A DNA stretch of 64,000 nt from Duganella aquatilis (GTDB lineage: Bacteria > Pseudomonadota > Gammaproteobacteria > Burkholderiales > Burkholderiaceae_D), in assembly GCF_009674565.1 (NCBI RefSeq), contig NZ_WKJL01000007.1, positions 124,001-188,000 of the forward strand. Direction: 5' to 3'. Positions 36,564 through 46,326 of the stretch are shown one piece after another. The notes below the pieces were generated by a model. The model ran no database searches. It saw only the letters and a list, made by a program, of their open reading frames with translations, and had not been told where the DNA came from. Within the stretch, counting starts at the first letter, position 1, and each line of letters opens with the position of its first letter. The position numbers and the translations under genes are program-made.

Positions 36564-37304
36564 ATGGTCCCATCCCGGTGTTTATCAGCTTTTCTGGTTC
36601 TCAGCACAATCGCCGGTTACGCGTATGCCCAGCCGGAACAAACCGTGCCTCCGCAGCGCGCGCCCGATACCATGGAGGCGCGCACGCTTGCCTGTGTCGG
36701 CTGCCACGGCGACAAGGGCCGTGGCGTCGCCAATTTCTACTTCCCGCGCCTGGCCGGCAAACCGGCCGGCTACCTGTACAACCAGCTGATTGCCTTCCAG
36801 GAGGGCCGCCGCCGCTACGCGCCGATGAACTATCTGCTGGCCTATCTGCCGCCGGCCTACCTGAAGCAGATGGCCGACTACTTCGCAGCCCAAAGCCCGG
36901 ACCCGCTGGCAGTCACCGCGCCAGCCGCACCGCCAGCCACCATCGCCCAAGGCCAGCAGATCGTCAGCAAGGGCCTGCCGGACAAGAAAATCCCGGCCTG
37001 CACCGCCTGCCACGGCACGGCGCTGACCGGCCGCGAGCCCGGCATCCCCGGCTTGCTCGGCCTGCGCACCGATTACGTCAGCGCGCAGCTCGGCGCCTAG
37101 CGCTACGGCACCCGCACCGCGCTGGCGCCGGACTGCATGCAGATCGTCGCCTCGACGCTGTCCGAACCTGAAGTGGCCGCCGTCTCCGCCTACCTCGCCA
37201 CGCTGCCGGTGCCGCAGCAGGACAAACCGGTCGCCGCCGACACCACGCAACTGCCGATGGCCTGCGGCAGCCAGAACCCGCACGCGGCGGAGGCCAAGCC
37301 ATGA
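36564..37304 (+). pseudogene. Diheme cytochrome c interrupted by an in-frame amber codon
   Basis: The frame encodes a signal peptide (to about residue 22), heme motif CVGCH (44-48), a possible Met ligand at 88, and CTACH (146-150), then meets TAG at 37098-37100 as codon 179. The same frame continues for 67 sense codons: 'RYGTRTALAPDCMQIVASTLSEPEVAAVSAYLATLPVP' to TGA at 37302, overlapping the next gene's ATG. The segment after the stop contains the expected second axial Met ('APDCM') and the closing helix of a c4-like cytochrome. A single TGG to TAG change (Trp) explains it. The truncated protein would lack the second heme's Met ligand. First gene of the oxidase cluster; ribosome binding site GAGGAG. 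Confidence 0.8.
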
Positions 37305-38566
37305 AGCGCTTCCTGCTCATCCTCCTGCTGATCCTGATCCTGCTGGCCGGCGGCGCCTGGTGGCTGATGAACCGCGGCTCGTCCGCGCCCGCCACCACCG
37401 TCAGCAGCGCACAGATCGAACGCGGCAAATACCTGGCGCAGGCCGGCGACTGTATCGCCTGCCACACGATCCCCGGCCAGGCCATCTTCTCCGGCAACCG
37501 CGCCATGCCCACGCCGTTCGGCAACCTGTACGCACCCAACATCACGCCGGACAAGGAAACCGGCATCGGCAAGTGGACGCCGGCCGACTTCTACAACATG
37601 CTGCACACCGGCCGCTCGCCGGACGGCAAGCTGCTGTACCCGGCCATGCCGTTCGCCTCCTACACCAAGGTCACGCGCGACGACTCGGACGCCATCTTCG
37701 CCTACCTGATGTCGGTGCCGCCGGTAAAGCACGCCAACCGCGAGCACGAGCTGCGCTTCCCCTACAACAACCGCAGCCTGCTGATCGGCTGGCGCACGCT
37801 GTACTTTCAGGAAGGCGAATACAAGCCCGATCCGCAACAGTCGGTGGAATGGAACCGCGGCGCCTACCTGGTGCAGGGCCTGGGCCACTGCGCCATGTGC
37901 CACTCGCCGATCAACGCGCTGGGCGGCTCGGCCGAAGCGAAAGCCTTCCAGGGCGGCCTGATCCCGATGCAGAACTGGTACGCGCCGTCGCTGACCTCCA
38001 ACCGCGAGGCCGGCCTGGGCAACTGGGCGCTGCAGGACATCATGGACCTGCTACAAACCGGCGTTTCGCATCGCGGCACCGTCTACGGGCCGATGGCCGA
38101 AGTCACCTTCAACAGCCTGCAATACCTGAACGACGCCGACGTACGCGCCATGGCGGTCTACCTGAAAGGACTGCCGGGCGACGATCCGCCGGCCGCACCG
38201 GCCGCACCGCTGACCAACGAAGTGTCGCAGATGTTCGCCGAAGGCCAGCGCATCTACGACGCCCGCTGCGCCACCTGCCATGCGGTGGACGGACGCGGCA
38301 TGCCGCCGCACTTCCCGCCGCTGGCCGCCAACCAGTCGATCCTGATGAGTTCCTCCGTCAATCCGGTGCGCATGATCCTCAACGGCGGCTACCCGCCCGG
38401 CACCCGCAAGAATCCGACACCGTACGGCATGCCGCCGTTCGCGCAGGAGCTGAACGACGCCGAAGTCGCCGCCGTGGCGACCTACATCCGCAACGCCTGG
38501 GGCAACGCCGCCACGCCGGTCACGCCGCAGCAGGTCAACCAGCTGCGCAGCGCGCTGCTTGAATAG
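37301..38566 (+). CDS. Membrane-anchored triheme cytochrome c
   Basis: Encodes 421 residues: N-terminal anchor (residues 4-23) and three CxxCH sites, CIACH (51-55), CAMCH (197-201) and CATCH (323-327). This three-domain layout is that of the cytochrome subunits of membrane alcohol, gluconate or sorbose dehydrogenases (AdhB-like), with Met ligands in 'YPAMPF', 'YGPMAE' and 'YGMPPF'. In this operon it more likely feeds electrons into the oxidase from periplasmic donors. Its ATG overlaps the upstream frame by 4 bp. Confidence 0.9.
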   Translation: MKRFLLILLLILILLAGGAWWLMNRGSSAPATTVSSAQIERGKYLAQAGDCIACHTIPGQAIFSGNRAMPTPFGNLYAPNITPDKETGIGKWTPADFYNMLHTGRSPDGKLLYPAMPFASYTKVTRDDSDAIFAYLMSVPPVKHANREHELRFPYNNRSLLIGWRTLYFQEGEYKPDPQQSVEWNRGAYLVQGLGHCAMCHSPINALGGSAEAKAFQGGLIPMQNWYAPSLTSNREAGLGNWALQDIMDLLQTGVSHRGTVYGPMAEVTFNSLQYLNDADVRAMAVYLKGLPGDDPPAAPAAPLTNEVSQMFAEGQRIYDARCATCHAVDGRGMPPHFPPLAANQSILMSSSVNPVRMILNGGYPPGTRKNPTPYGMPPFAQELNDAEVAAVATYIRNAWGNAATPVTPQQVNQLRSALLE

Positions 38567-38576
38567 GAGGAACGCC

Positions 38577-38756
38577 ATGATCGTGGAAAACGATACGCCC
38601 ACGGAATCCGAAGCCGCCAACCAGCAGCGCGTGGACGACATCGTCGCGCGCGGTCCCGGCGGCGCCTTCGCGCTGGCCGGCGTGGCGACCGCCGTGGTGG
38701 TGCTCATCTGGTTCGCGTTTTACTTTTTGGTCTTCGTCGCGCGCGGAGGTGCCTAG
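38577..38756 (+). CDS. Small single-pass membrane protein of the oxidase cluster
   Basis: Encodes 59 residues with one hydrophobic helix (about 31-54, 'AFALAGVATAVVVLIWFAFYFLVFVA') and an acidic cytoplasmic head. It lies between the triheme cytochrome and subunit II with stop-to-ATG spacing of 0 bp, and has AGGAGG before its ATG. By size and place it resembles the small accessory subunit (IIa-like) of ba3-type oxidases; that name is inference. Confidence 0.8.
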   Translation: MIVENDTPTESEAANQQRVDDIVARGPGGAFALAGVATAVVVLIWFAFYFLVFVARGGA

Positions 38757-39317
38757 ATGAGCGACCAGCATAGCGCCGCCCACGCCGCCGAACAGGCCGA
38801 AACGCGCTGGGTATGGATCGTCGCCGCCATCATCGCCCTGCTGCTCGGCATGATGGCGTACATGAGCCTGCACTGGATCACCATGCCGCCGCAACGCATG
38901 GAAACCGTCAATCCCGGCACCTTGCACCTGGCCGGCGAATTTGTCGAGGCCAACCTGGGCAGCGCCACCGAGGCCGACGGCAGCATCACCGTGCGGCTGG
39001 TCGGCAGCCAGTACTCGTTCACGCCGCAGTGCGTGGTGGTGCCGGCCGACACGCCGATCGTCATCCGCGCCACCAGCGCCGACGTGGTGCACGGTTTCAG
39101 CGTTACCGGCACCAACGTCAACGTCAACCTGGTGCCGGGCTACGTCTCCACCTTCCACGCCCACTTCCAGAAGACCGGCGACCACACCATGCCCTGCCAT
39201 GAATTCTGCGGCATCGGCCATGCCGCCATGTGGGCCCACGTCAAGGTGGTGGACAAGGACACCTACGCGCGGCTGGCGCAAAAGCAAGGGAGGCTGAGCT
39301 GTGCTGAACATTCCTAA
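38757..39317 (+). CDS. Cytochrome c oxidase subunit II, b(o/a)3-type
   Basis: Encodes 186 residues: one N-terminal membrane helix (about 18-39) and a periplasmic cupredoxin domain. The complete CuA site is seen as His112 ('VVHGF'), Cys147, Glu149, Cys151, His155 and Met158 in 'CHEFCGIGHAAM'. It accepts electrons from cytochrome c and passes them to subunit I. The single helix is the B-family (ba3) form. Overlaps the subunit I gene by 17 bp. Confidence 0.95.
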   Translation: MSDQHSAAHAAEQAETRWVWIVAAIIALLLGMMAYMSLHWITMPPQRMETVNPGTLHLAGEFVEANLGSATEADGSITVRLVGSQYSFTPQCVVVPADTPIVIRATSADVVHGFSVTGTNVNVNLVPGYVSTFHAHFQKTGDHTMPCHEFCGIGHAAMWAHVKVVDKDTYARLAQKQGRLSCAEHS

Positions 39318-40923
39318 CCGGCGGCTGGTGCTGGCGCACTTCTGGCTGGCGTTCCTGGCTTTCTTCCTGGCGCTGATCCTCGGCGAGTGGCAGATGTACA
39401 TCCGCAGCCCGCTGCATACCTGGCTGGGCAATCCCGAACTGTATTACCGCTCCGTCACCGCGCACGGCTCGGCCATGGGCTATGTGTTCCCGACCTTGGT
39501 GGCGATGGGTTTCGGCTACGCAATCGTGGAACTGGCGTTGAAGCAGGCGCTGGTCGGCCTGCGCTGGGCCTGGGCCGGCTTCGGCCTGGTGGTGGTCGGC
39601 ACCGTGGTGGCCATGGTGCCGGTGGCGCTGGGCAAGGCGTCGGTGCTGTACACCTTTTACCCGCCGCTGATCGGCAATCCGTTTTATTACATCGGCGTGG
39701 TGCTGGTGGTAGTCGGCTCGTGGATTTGGGTGGCGCTGATGGCGGTCAACCTGCGCGCCTGGCGCCGCGCCAATCCAGGCGCCACGGTGCCGCTGGCAAT
39801 GTTCGCCAACAACGCCGGCGCCTACCTGTGGGCCTGGACCTCGGTCGGCGCCGCCATCGAAATCCTGTTCCTGATCCTGCCGGTGGCGCTGGGCTTCAAG
39901 ACCACCATCGACGCCGGCCTGGCGCGCGTGTTCTTCTCGTGGACGCTGCACGCCATCGTCTACTTCTGGCTGATGCCGGCCTATATCGCCTTCTACACGC
40001 TGGTGCCGCGCGCGATTGGCGGCCGGCTGTACAGCGACGCCATGGCGCGCATCTCCTTCATCCTGTTCCTGGTGTTTTCGATGCCGATCGGGATACACCA
40101 CCTGTTCCAGGATCCGCAGGTTGGCACCGGCGTCAAGTTCCTGCATGCGGTGTTCACCGCCATGGTGTCCGTGCCGACGCTGCTGACCATCTTCACCATC
40201 TGCGCCTCGGTCGAGATTGCCGGCCGGCTGCGCGGCGGCGCCGGCAGCTTTGCCTGGATCGCCAGGCTGCCGTGGAAGAATCCGATGATGCTGGCCCTGG
40301 CGCTGTCCTTCATCATGCTGGGCTTCGGCGGCGCCGGTGGCCTGATCAACATGAGCTACCAGCTGGATTTCGCCATCCACAACACGCAATGGATTACCGG
40401 TCACTTCCACCTGATCTTCGGCGGCGCCATCGTCATCATGTACTTTGCGCTGGCCTACGATTTGTGGCCGCACCTGACCGGCCGCGCACTCAACGCCTGG
40501 AAGCTGATGCGCGTACAGCTGTGGCTGTGGTTTGTCGGCATGATGGTGCTGACCATGCCGTGGCACTGGGTCGGCATCCTTGGCATGCCGCGCCGCATGG
40601 CCTACTACGACTACACAGCCACCGACCTGGCGCCGATGTCGCTGTCGGTCATCATCACCTTCAGCGGCGGTCTGCTGTTGCTGGCGTCCGGCGCGCTGTT
40701 CCTGTGGATACTGGCTTCCGGCCATCGCGGCGCGACGGTGCCGCTGCCGGCGTTCCGCTTCAGCGCGCCGGTGCATGCGGGCGCGCGCATCCCGGCGGCG
40801 CTGAACGGCTTTGGGTTGTGGCTGGCGTTGATGATCGGCCTGAGCGTCATCAACTACGGCTTCCCCATCGCGCAGCTGATCAACACTCCGAATACCGCCG
40901 TGCCGGCCGTTCCGATCAGGTGA
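39301..40923 (+). CDS. Cytochrome c oxidase subunit I, b(o/a)3-type
   Basis: Encodes 540 residues with at least 12 membrane helices. Metal ligands are visible: His55 in 'VTAHGSAMGY' (low-spin heme), His217 in 'SWTLHAIVYFW' with Tyr221 as the likely cross-linked Tyr, His266-His267 in 'GIHHLFQDP' (CuB), and His368/His370 in 'WITGHFHLIFGG' (high-spin and low-spin heme). No D- or E-channel of A-family enzymes is recognisable, consistent with B-family. Starts with GTG inside the subunit II gene. It reduces O2 to water with proton pumping, probably at low oxygen. Confidence 0.95.
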   Translation: MLNIPNRRLVLAHFWLAFLAFFLALILGEWQMYIRSPLHTWLGNPELYYRSVTAHGSAMGYVFPTLVAMGFGYAIVELALKQALVGLRWAWAGFGLVVVGTVVAMVPVALGKASVLYTFYPPLIGNPFYYIGVVLVVVGSWIWVALMAVNLRAWRRANPGATVPLAMFANNAGAYLWAWTSVGAAIEILFLILPVALGFKTTIDAGLARVFFSWTLHAIVYFWLMPAYIAFYTLVPRAIGGRLYSDAMARISFILFLVFSMPIGIHHLFQDPQVGTGVKFLHAVFTAMVSVPTLLTIFTICASVEIAGRLRGGAGSFAWIARLPWKNPMMLALALSFIMLGFGGAGGLINMSYQLDFAIHNTQWITGHFHLIFGGAIVIMYFALAYDLWPHLTGRALNAWKLMRVQLWLWFVGMMVLTMPWHWVGILGMPRRMAYYDYTATDLAPMSLSVIITFSGGLLLLASGALFLWILASGHRGATVPLPAFRFSAPVHAGARIPAALNGFGLWLALMIGLSVINYGFPIAQLINTPNTAVPAVPIR

Positions 40924-40927
40924 TGCC

Positions 40928-41716
40928 ATGCAAGAACCTTCCGTCCTTTCCCTGAAAAACCGCTGGACGCGCTACAGCGTCGGCGCCGTGCTGCTGATGG
41001 CCGTGCTGGCGGCGGCGGTCGGCTTCCTGTGGGTGCCGATCGCCAACAACGGCGCGGCGGCCGGCTCGCTGTGGGATGCGATCTGCAGCGCCGCCGGCGT
41101 GCCGGGCGCCAGCCGCTCGCGCTCATTGAGCGAAGATGCCGCCGCGCGGCCCAGCGATGTGATCGTCAGCGCCAGCATGATGCGGCCGGCGAACGCCGAA
41201 TCGATCGGTCGTGGCGCCACGCTGGCCATGCGCTGCACCATGTGCCACGGCATACGCGGCGTCAGCGAGGCCAACTCGCCGAACCTGGCGGGACAGATCG
41301 AGGCCGCCATTTACAAGCAGCTGCGCGATTACCAGTCGGGCCACCGGCTGAGCGCCATCATGCAGCCGATGACGGTCAACCTGAACGACCAGGACATGCG
41401 CGATCTGGCGGCCTACTATGCCTATCTGCCGCATGAACGGGCGCCGCAGGATAATCCGCGCATCGCGCCGCAACTGGTGACCAACGGCGCGCCGATGCGC
41501 AATATCGGCGCCTGCGCCAGCTGTCACGGCGGGCTGGCGCAGCAAAGCGCGGCGCCGGTGCTGGAAGGCGAGCCGGAGCTGTATATCCGCAACCAGCTGC
41601 ACGCCTTCCGCGACGGCAGCCGGCACAACGACCTCAATCAGCAGATGCGCAACATGGCGCGCCAGCTGACCGACGCTGAAATCACCGAACTGGCCCGGTA
41701 TTACGCGGAACGCTGA
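40928..41716 (+). CDS. Membrane-anchored diheme cytochrome c (c4-like)
   Basis: Encodes 262 residues: N-terminal membrane anchor (about 16-36), then two cytochrome c domains with CTMCHG and CASCHGG and the Met ligands in 'IMQPMTVNL' and 'LNQQMRNMARQL', the c4-like pattern. Last gene of the oxidase operon, 4 bp after subunit I. With the first cytochrome gene broken, this one could be the remaining dedicated electron donor. Confidence 0.92.
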   Translation: MQEPSVLSLKNRWTRYSVGAVLLMAVLAAAVGFLWVPIANNGAAAGSLWDAICSAAGVPGASRSRSLSEDAAARPSDVIVSASMMRPANAESIGRGATLAMRCTMCHGIRGVSEANSPNLAGQIEAAIYKQLRDYQSGHRLSAIMQPMTVNLNDQDMRDLAAYYAYLPHERAPQDNPRIAPQLVTNGAPMRNIGACASCHGGLAQQSAAPVLEGEPELYIRNQLHAFRDGSRHNDLNQQMRNMARQLTDAEITELARYYAER

Positions 41717-41722
41717 CAGCGC

Positions 41723-42742
41723 CTACTTGCCGGCCTCAATCACCACCTTGCCGAACGCGCCGCGCTGCACATGGCTGAAGGCGGCCGGCGCCTCGGAAAA
41801 CGGATAGACGGCGTCGATCACCGGGCGCAAGCCCAGCAGGTCCACGGCACGTACCAGATCCTCCAATGCCCGGCGCGGGCCGACGGCAATGCCGGCGATG
41901 ACGGCGCGGCTGCCGAGCAGCGGCATGACCGGCAGGGTAAAACTGTCCGCCTCCAGCAAGCCGATGAAGGAAATGCGGCCGCCCTGCGCCACGGCCTTGA
42001 GCGAACGCGCGACGTTGTCGCCTCCGGCCATTTCCAGAATGTGCTCGGCGCCGCGCCCGCCGGTCAGCGCCAGCACCTGCTCGTGCCATGCCGGTGTGCG
42101 ATGACGGTTGATACCATCGCGCGCACCCAGGGCGGCGACACGCGCCAGCTTGTCATCGTCGCCGCTGATGACGATCACGCGCGCGCCATGCGCCACCGCC
42201 AGCTGGATCGCGAACAACGACACGCCGCCGGTGCCCTGCACCACCACCGTCTGCCCGGCATGCAGCTGGCCCTGCTCGACCAGCGCCATCCAGGCGGTCA
42301 GCGCCGCCACCGGCAGCGTGCTGGCTTCCGCCGCGCTCAACGAGGCCGGCGCGTGGACAAAGCCTTCCGCATCCCCCGCCACGTACTGCGTCAGCATGCC
42401 GGGCAGCGGCGCACCACGGCTCGGCGCCTGGGCCCAGGACAAGGGCGTGCCGTCGACCCAGCCGGGCATGAAGGCGGACAATACCCGGTCGCCCACCGCA
42501 AAGCGGCTGACGCCGGAGCCTACCGCCACCACCTTGCCGGCCAGATCCGAACCTGGCACGTGAGGGAACGTCAGCGCGTAGCCCATGCCGCGATCGGCGA
42601 TCTCGGCGTCGCGATAGTTGAGCGAGACGGCCTCGGTTTGGACCAGGATTTCGCCAGACTGCGGCGTCAGCAGCGGCTGCCCGCGCAGCACCAGCTGATC
42701 GAGGCCCAGCGCAGGAATTTCCCAACGTTGATATGTGTTCAC
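41723..42742 (-). CDS. Zinc-type MDR alcohol dehydrogenase/quinone oxidoreductase
   Basis: Encodes 339 residues of the medium-chain dehydrogenase fold: N-terminal GroES-like domain ('VPGSDLAGKVVAVGSGVSRFAVGDRVL') and Rossmann domain with 'VVVQGTGGVSLFAIQLAVAHGARVIVISG'. The structural Cys-rich zinc loop is absent and the catalytic Cys/His pair is not clear, so this is the NAD(P)-dependent QOR/YhdH-like side of the family. Ends 7 bp from the convergent cytochrome gene. Divergent LysR regulator 119 bp away; GGCTCCG (42785-42791) and CGGAGCC (42830-42836) are mirrored in the gap. Confidence 0.9.
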   Translation of the reverse strand: MNTYQRWEIPALGLDQLVLRGQPLLTPQSGEILVQTEAVSLNYRDAEIADRGMGYALTFPHVPGSDLAGKVVAVGSGVSRFAVGDRVLSAFMPGWVDGTPLSWAQAPSRGAPLPGMLTQYVAGDAEGFVHAPASLSAAEASTLPVAALTAWMALVEQGQLHAGQTVVVQGTGGVSLFAIQLAVAHGARVIVISGDDDKLARVAALGARDGINRHRTPAWHEQVLALTGGRGAEHILEMAGGDNVARSLKAVAQGGRISFIGLLEADSFTLPVMPLLGSRAVIAGIAVGPRRALEDLVRAVDLLGLRPVIDAVYPFSEAPAAFSHVQRGAFGKVVIEAGK

Positions 42743-42860
42743 GATGCGTCCTTATGCGATTCTTGATAGGAAGCGCCATCGTATGGCTCCGCGCAATCCG
42801 GAGTAAGTGGGTTATAGTTCCATTATTTACGGAGCCAATTCTCCGCAATGGGATAAACAA

Positions 42861-43775
42861 ATGGAAAGCATCAGCGCGATCAACGTCTTTGTGCAGGTGG
42901 CGGAAACCCGCAGCCTGGTTGCCGCCGGCCGCCTGCTCGGCGTGTCGGCCTCCGCCATCGGCAAGCGGATCGGCGCGCTGGAAGCGGAACTGGGCGCGCG
43001 CCTGTTCCACCGCAGCACGCGCAGCATTACCTTGACCTCCGAAGGCGCGCTCTTCCTTGAACGCAGCCGGCGCATCCTGGCGGAAATCGAAGCGGCGCAG
43101 AACGAACTGTCGCAAGCGCACCAAAGCCCGCGCGGGCGCCTGCGGGTCAGCCTGCCGCTGATCGCCGAACCGTTTCTGTCGGCGCTGGCAAAGTTCAAGC
43201 TGGCTTATCCCGAAGTCGATCTGGATCTGGATTTCAATGACCGCCAGGTTGACGTCATCGAGGAAGGATTCGACGCCGTCATCCGCAGCGGCGAGGCGCC
43301 GGACTCGCGCCTGACCGCCCGTTACCTGGGCGCTTACCACATGCTGCTGGTGGGTGCACCGGACTATTTCGAGCGGCGTGGCGTGCCACAGACCAGCGCC
43401 GATCTGGCGCAGCACGACTGCATCCAGTTCCGTTACCCGAACACCGGCAAGATGCAGATGTGGCCGCTACGTGCCGGGGAAATCGCGCCGGACTTCCAGT
43501 TGCGCCCGTCGGTGGTGTGCAACAACCTGGAAGCCCGCATCCACTTTGCGCTCGCCGGCGTGGGTATCGCCTACCTGCCTGATTTCGCCATCGCCGCGCA
43601 CCTGCGCGAAGGGCGGCTGATCCGCATCCTGCCGCAGTGTGCCGAAACGCCGGGACCATTCCACATCATGTGGCCTTCAGGCAAACACCTGGCGCCCAAG
43701 TTCCGCGTGTTTATCGATTTCCTGCACACGCATCTGTTTCCCGAGGCCGTTCAACCCAAGGCCCGGCGCAAATAA
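42861..43775 (+). CDS. LysR family transcriptional regulator
   Basis: Encodes 304 residues beginning 'MESISAINVFVQVAETRSLVAAGRLLGVSASAIGKRIGALEAELGARLFHRSTRSITLT', a CrgA/PecT-group LysR HTH, then the effector domain ('GRLRVSLPLIAEPFLSALAKFKLAYPEVDLDLDF'). An in-frame upstream ATG at 42807 is inside the intergenic region and unlikely. Diverges from the MDR dehydrogenase gene, its probable target. Its end overlaps the convergent UvrA2-like gene by 25 bp. Confidence 0.92.
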   Translation: MESISAINVFVQVAETRSLVAAGRLLGVSASAIGKRIGALEAELGARLFHRSTRSITLTSEGALFLERSRRILAEIEAAQNELSQAHQSPRGRLRVSLPLIAEPFLSALAKFKLAYPEVDLDLDFNDRQVDVIEEGFDAVIRSGEAPDSRLTARYLGAYHMLLVGAPDYFERRGVPQTSADLAQHDCIQFRYPNTGKMQMWPLRAGEIAPDFQLRPSVVCNNLEARIHFALAGVGIAYLPDFAIAAHLREGRLIRILPQCAETPGPFHIMWPSGKHLAPKFRVFIDFLHTHLFPEAVQPKARRK

Positions 43776-46252
43776 GGCGCGGTGCGGCTGGCCTTGTTCT
43801 TCGCCACGGCCGATGGCGTGCCGCTGGCGACGATCTGGCCGCCCTCCTCGCCGGCGCCGGGACCGACATCGAGCAGCCAGTCGCAATCTGCCAGCACCTG
43901 CACGTTATGCTCGACCACCACCACGCTGTTGCCGGCGTCGACCAGGCCGTGCAGCTGTTGCAGCAGCAGGTCGATGTCGGACGGATGCAGGCCGGTGGTC
44001 GGTTCGTCCAGCACGTACAGGGTGTCGCCGCGGCTGGCGCGCTGCAATTCGGTCGCCAGCTTGATGCGCTGCGCCTCGCCGCCGGACAGTTCGGTGGCCG
44101 GCTGCCCCAGCCGCAGATAGCCGAGGCCGACGGCACGCAACACATCGAGCGCGTGGCGCAACGGCGGCACATCTTCGAAAAACTCCCAGGCCGCGTCCAC
44201 CGTCATGGCCAGCACTTCGGCGATGTTGTGATCGCGGTAGCGCACCGCCAGCGTTTGCGGGTTGTAGCGCGCGCCTTCACATTCCGGGCACGGCGTGTAC
44301 ACGCTCGGCAGGAACAGCAACTCGACCATGACAAAGCCTTCGCCGGAACAGTGCGGACAGCGCCCCTTGGCGACGTTGAACGAAAAGCGCCCCGCATCGA
44401 AATGCTTGGCGCGCGCCGCCCTGGTCGCGGCAAACAGTTTGCGCACGTGGTCGAACAAACCGGTGTAGGTCGCCAGGTTGGAACGCGGCGTGCGGCCGAT
44501 CGGCTTCTGGTCCACCTGCACCAGCCGCCGCAGCGATTCCATGCCGGCCACGATCTGGCCTTGCAGTTCGCCGGCGTCGGCGGAATCCAGCAAATCCTCG
44601 GTGGATTCGGCCGGCTCGGCGGCGACCGGCTGGCCCAGTTGTGCCTGCACCAGCTGAATCAAGGCCTGGCTGACCAGGCTGGACTTGCCCGAGCCGGACA
44701 CGCCGCTGACGCCGGCCAGCACGCCCAGCGGAATATCGGCGTCCAGCCCTTGCAGATTATTGCGCACCACGCCGCGCAGCTTGAGCCAAGCCGACGGCGC
44801 GCGCGGCGCGCGGGCCGCCGCCTGCGCCTCGCCAAACAGATAGTGCGCGGTGCGCGACTCCTTCACCGCCTTGAGGCCTGCCGGCTTGCCGCTGTACAGC
44901 ACCTGCCCGCCATGCTGGCCCGCCTTGGGGCCGACATCGACAATCCAGTCGGCATGCCGTATCACGTCCAGCGCATGCTCGACCACGAACAGCGAATTGC
45001 CGGCCGCCTTCAGCCGGTCCAGCGCGCGCAGCAAGGCTTCGGTATCGGCCGGATGCAGGCCTGCCGACGGTTCGTCCAGCACATACACCACGCCGAACAG
45101 ACTGGAGCGCACCTGCGTCGCCAGCCGCAAACGCTGCAACTCCCCCGGCGACAAGGTCGGCGTGCCGCGCTCCAGGTTCAGATAGCCCAGTCCCAGATCC
45201 AGCATCACCTCCAGCCGCGCCAGCAGATCGGCGGCGATGCGCTGGGTGACCACGGCTTTCTCGGGATGACGCTTGCTCGCCTTGAGGATCGCATACGGCT
45301 GCAGCAACTGCGCCAACTGGCGCAGCGACAGCCGGCTGATCTCCGTAATATCGTGGCCGGCAAAAGTGATGGACAGCGCCTCCTTGCGCAGCCGCTTGCC
45401 CTCGCACAGCGGACACGCCATGCTGACCAGATATTGCGCCACCCGCTTTTTCATCAGCGCGCTCTCGGTGCCGGCGAAGGTTTGCAGCACGTACTTGCGG
45501 GCGCCGGTGAAGGTGCCGTGATAGCTCGGCGTCTCCTTGCGCTTGAGCGCGCGCTTGGTTTCGGCCGGCGTCAGGCCGGCGTAGACCGGCACCGTCGGCT
45601 GCTCGTCGGTGAACAGGATCCAGTCGCGGGTTTTCTTCGGCAAGTCGCGCCACGGCGTATCGACATCGTAGCCCAACGTGACCAGGATATCGCGCAGGTT
45701 CTGGCCGTGCCAGGCGGTCGGCCAGGCGGCGACAGCGCGTTCGCGGATGGTCAGGCTGTCGTCCGGCACCATCGAGCGTTCGGTGGCTTCGTAGACGCGG
45801 CCCAGGCCATGGCATTGCGGACAGGCGCCCTGCGGCGTGTTGGGTGAAAACGATTCCGCATACAACAGCTCCTGCCCGGCCGGATAATCGCCGGCCCGTG
45901 AATACAGCATCCGCAGCGAATTCGACAAGGTGCTGACGCTGCCGACCGACGAGCGGGTGGTCGGCGTGCCGCGCTGCTGCTGCAAGGCCACCGCCGGCGG
46001 CAGGCCATCCACCGCATCGACCTCCGGCACCGGCATCTGGTGAAACAACCGCCGCGCATACGGCGACACCGATTCCAGGTAACGCCGCTGCGCCTCCGCA
46101 TACAGCGTGCCGAACGCCAGCGACGACTTGCCCGAGCCGGACACGCCGGTGAACACCACTAGCGCATTGCGCGGGATGTCAACATCCACGTTTTTCAGAT
46201 TGTGTTCGCGCGCGCCGCGCACGCGGACGTAGCCGTCGAAGTCAGCAGCCAT
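43751..46252 (-). CDS. UvrA2-like ABC ATPase
   Basis: Encodes 833 residues, shorter than housekeeping UvrA (~940) and matching UvrA2/DrrC-type paralogues. Two ABC modules: Walker A '[14 protein letters not shown]' and '[14 protein letters not shown]', signature '[12 protein letters not shown]' (first) and '[12 protein letters not shown]' (second), Walker B '[13 protein letters not shown]' and '[13 protein letters not shown]'. The C-terminal zinc finger is present as CPHC...CPEC. The UvrB-interaction region of UvrA is shortened. UvrA2 proteins are linked to resistance to DNA-intercalating antibiotics. ATG 46252 is preferred over the longer open frame. Confidence 0.9.
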   Translation of the reverse strand: MAADFDGYVRVRGAREHNLKNVDVDIPRNALVVFTGVSGSGKSSLAFGTLYAEAQRRYLESVSPYARRLFHQMPVPEVDAVDGLPPAVALQQQRGTPTTRSSVGSVSTLSNSLRMLYSRAGDYPAGQELLYAESFSPNTPQGACPQCHGLGRVYEATERSMVPDDSLTIRERAVAAWPTAWHGQNLRDILVTLGYDVDTPWRDLPKKTRDWILFTDEQPTVPVYAGLTPAETKRALKRKETPSYHGTFTGARKYVLQTFAGTESALMKKRVAQYLVSMACPLCEGKRLRKEALSITFAGHDITEISRLSLRQLAQLLQPYAILKASKRHPEKAVVTQRIAADLLARLEVMLDLGLGYLNLERGTPTLSPGELQRLRLATQVRSSLFGVVYVLDEPSAGLHPADTEALLRALDRLKAAGNSLFVVEHALDVIRHADWIVDVGPKAGQHGGQVLYSGKPAGLKAVKESRTAHYLFGEAQAAARAPRAPSAWLKLRGVVRNNLQGLDADIPLGVLAGVSGVSGSGKSSLVSQALIQLVQAQLGQPVAAEPAESTEDLLDSADAGELQGQIVAGMESLRRLVQVDQKPIGRTPRSNLATYTGLFDHVRKLFAATRAARAKHFDAGRFSFNVAKGRCPHCSGEGFVMVELLFLPSVYTPCPECEGARYNPQTLAVRYRDHNIAEVLAMTVDAAWEFFEDVPPLRHALDVLRAVGLGYLRLGQPATELSGGEAQRIKLATELQRASRGDTLYVLDEPTTGLHPSDIDLLLQQLHGLVDAGNSVVVVEHNVQVLADCDWLLDVGPGAGEEGGQIVASGTPSAVAKNKASRTAPYLRRALG

Positions 46253-46326
46253 GGGAAGCGATCCATAAAAAGGGCAATGGTAGCAGCATGCCCGATCGGC
46301 GTGCTCAGGTATGTACGCTGCCCCGC

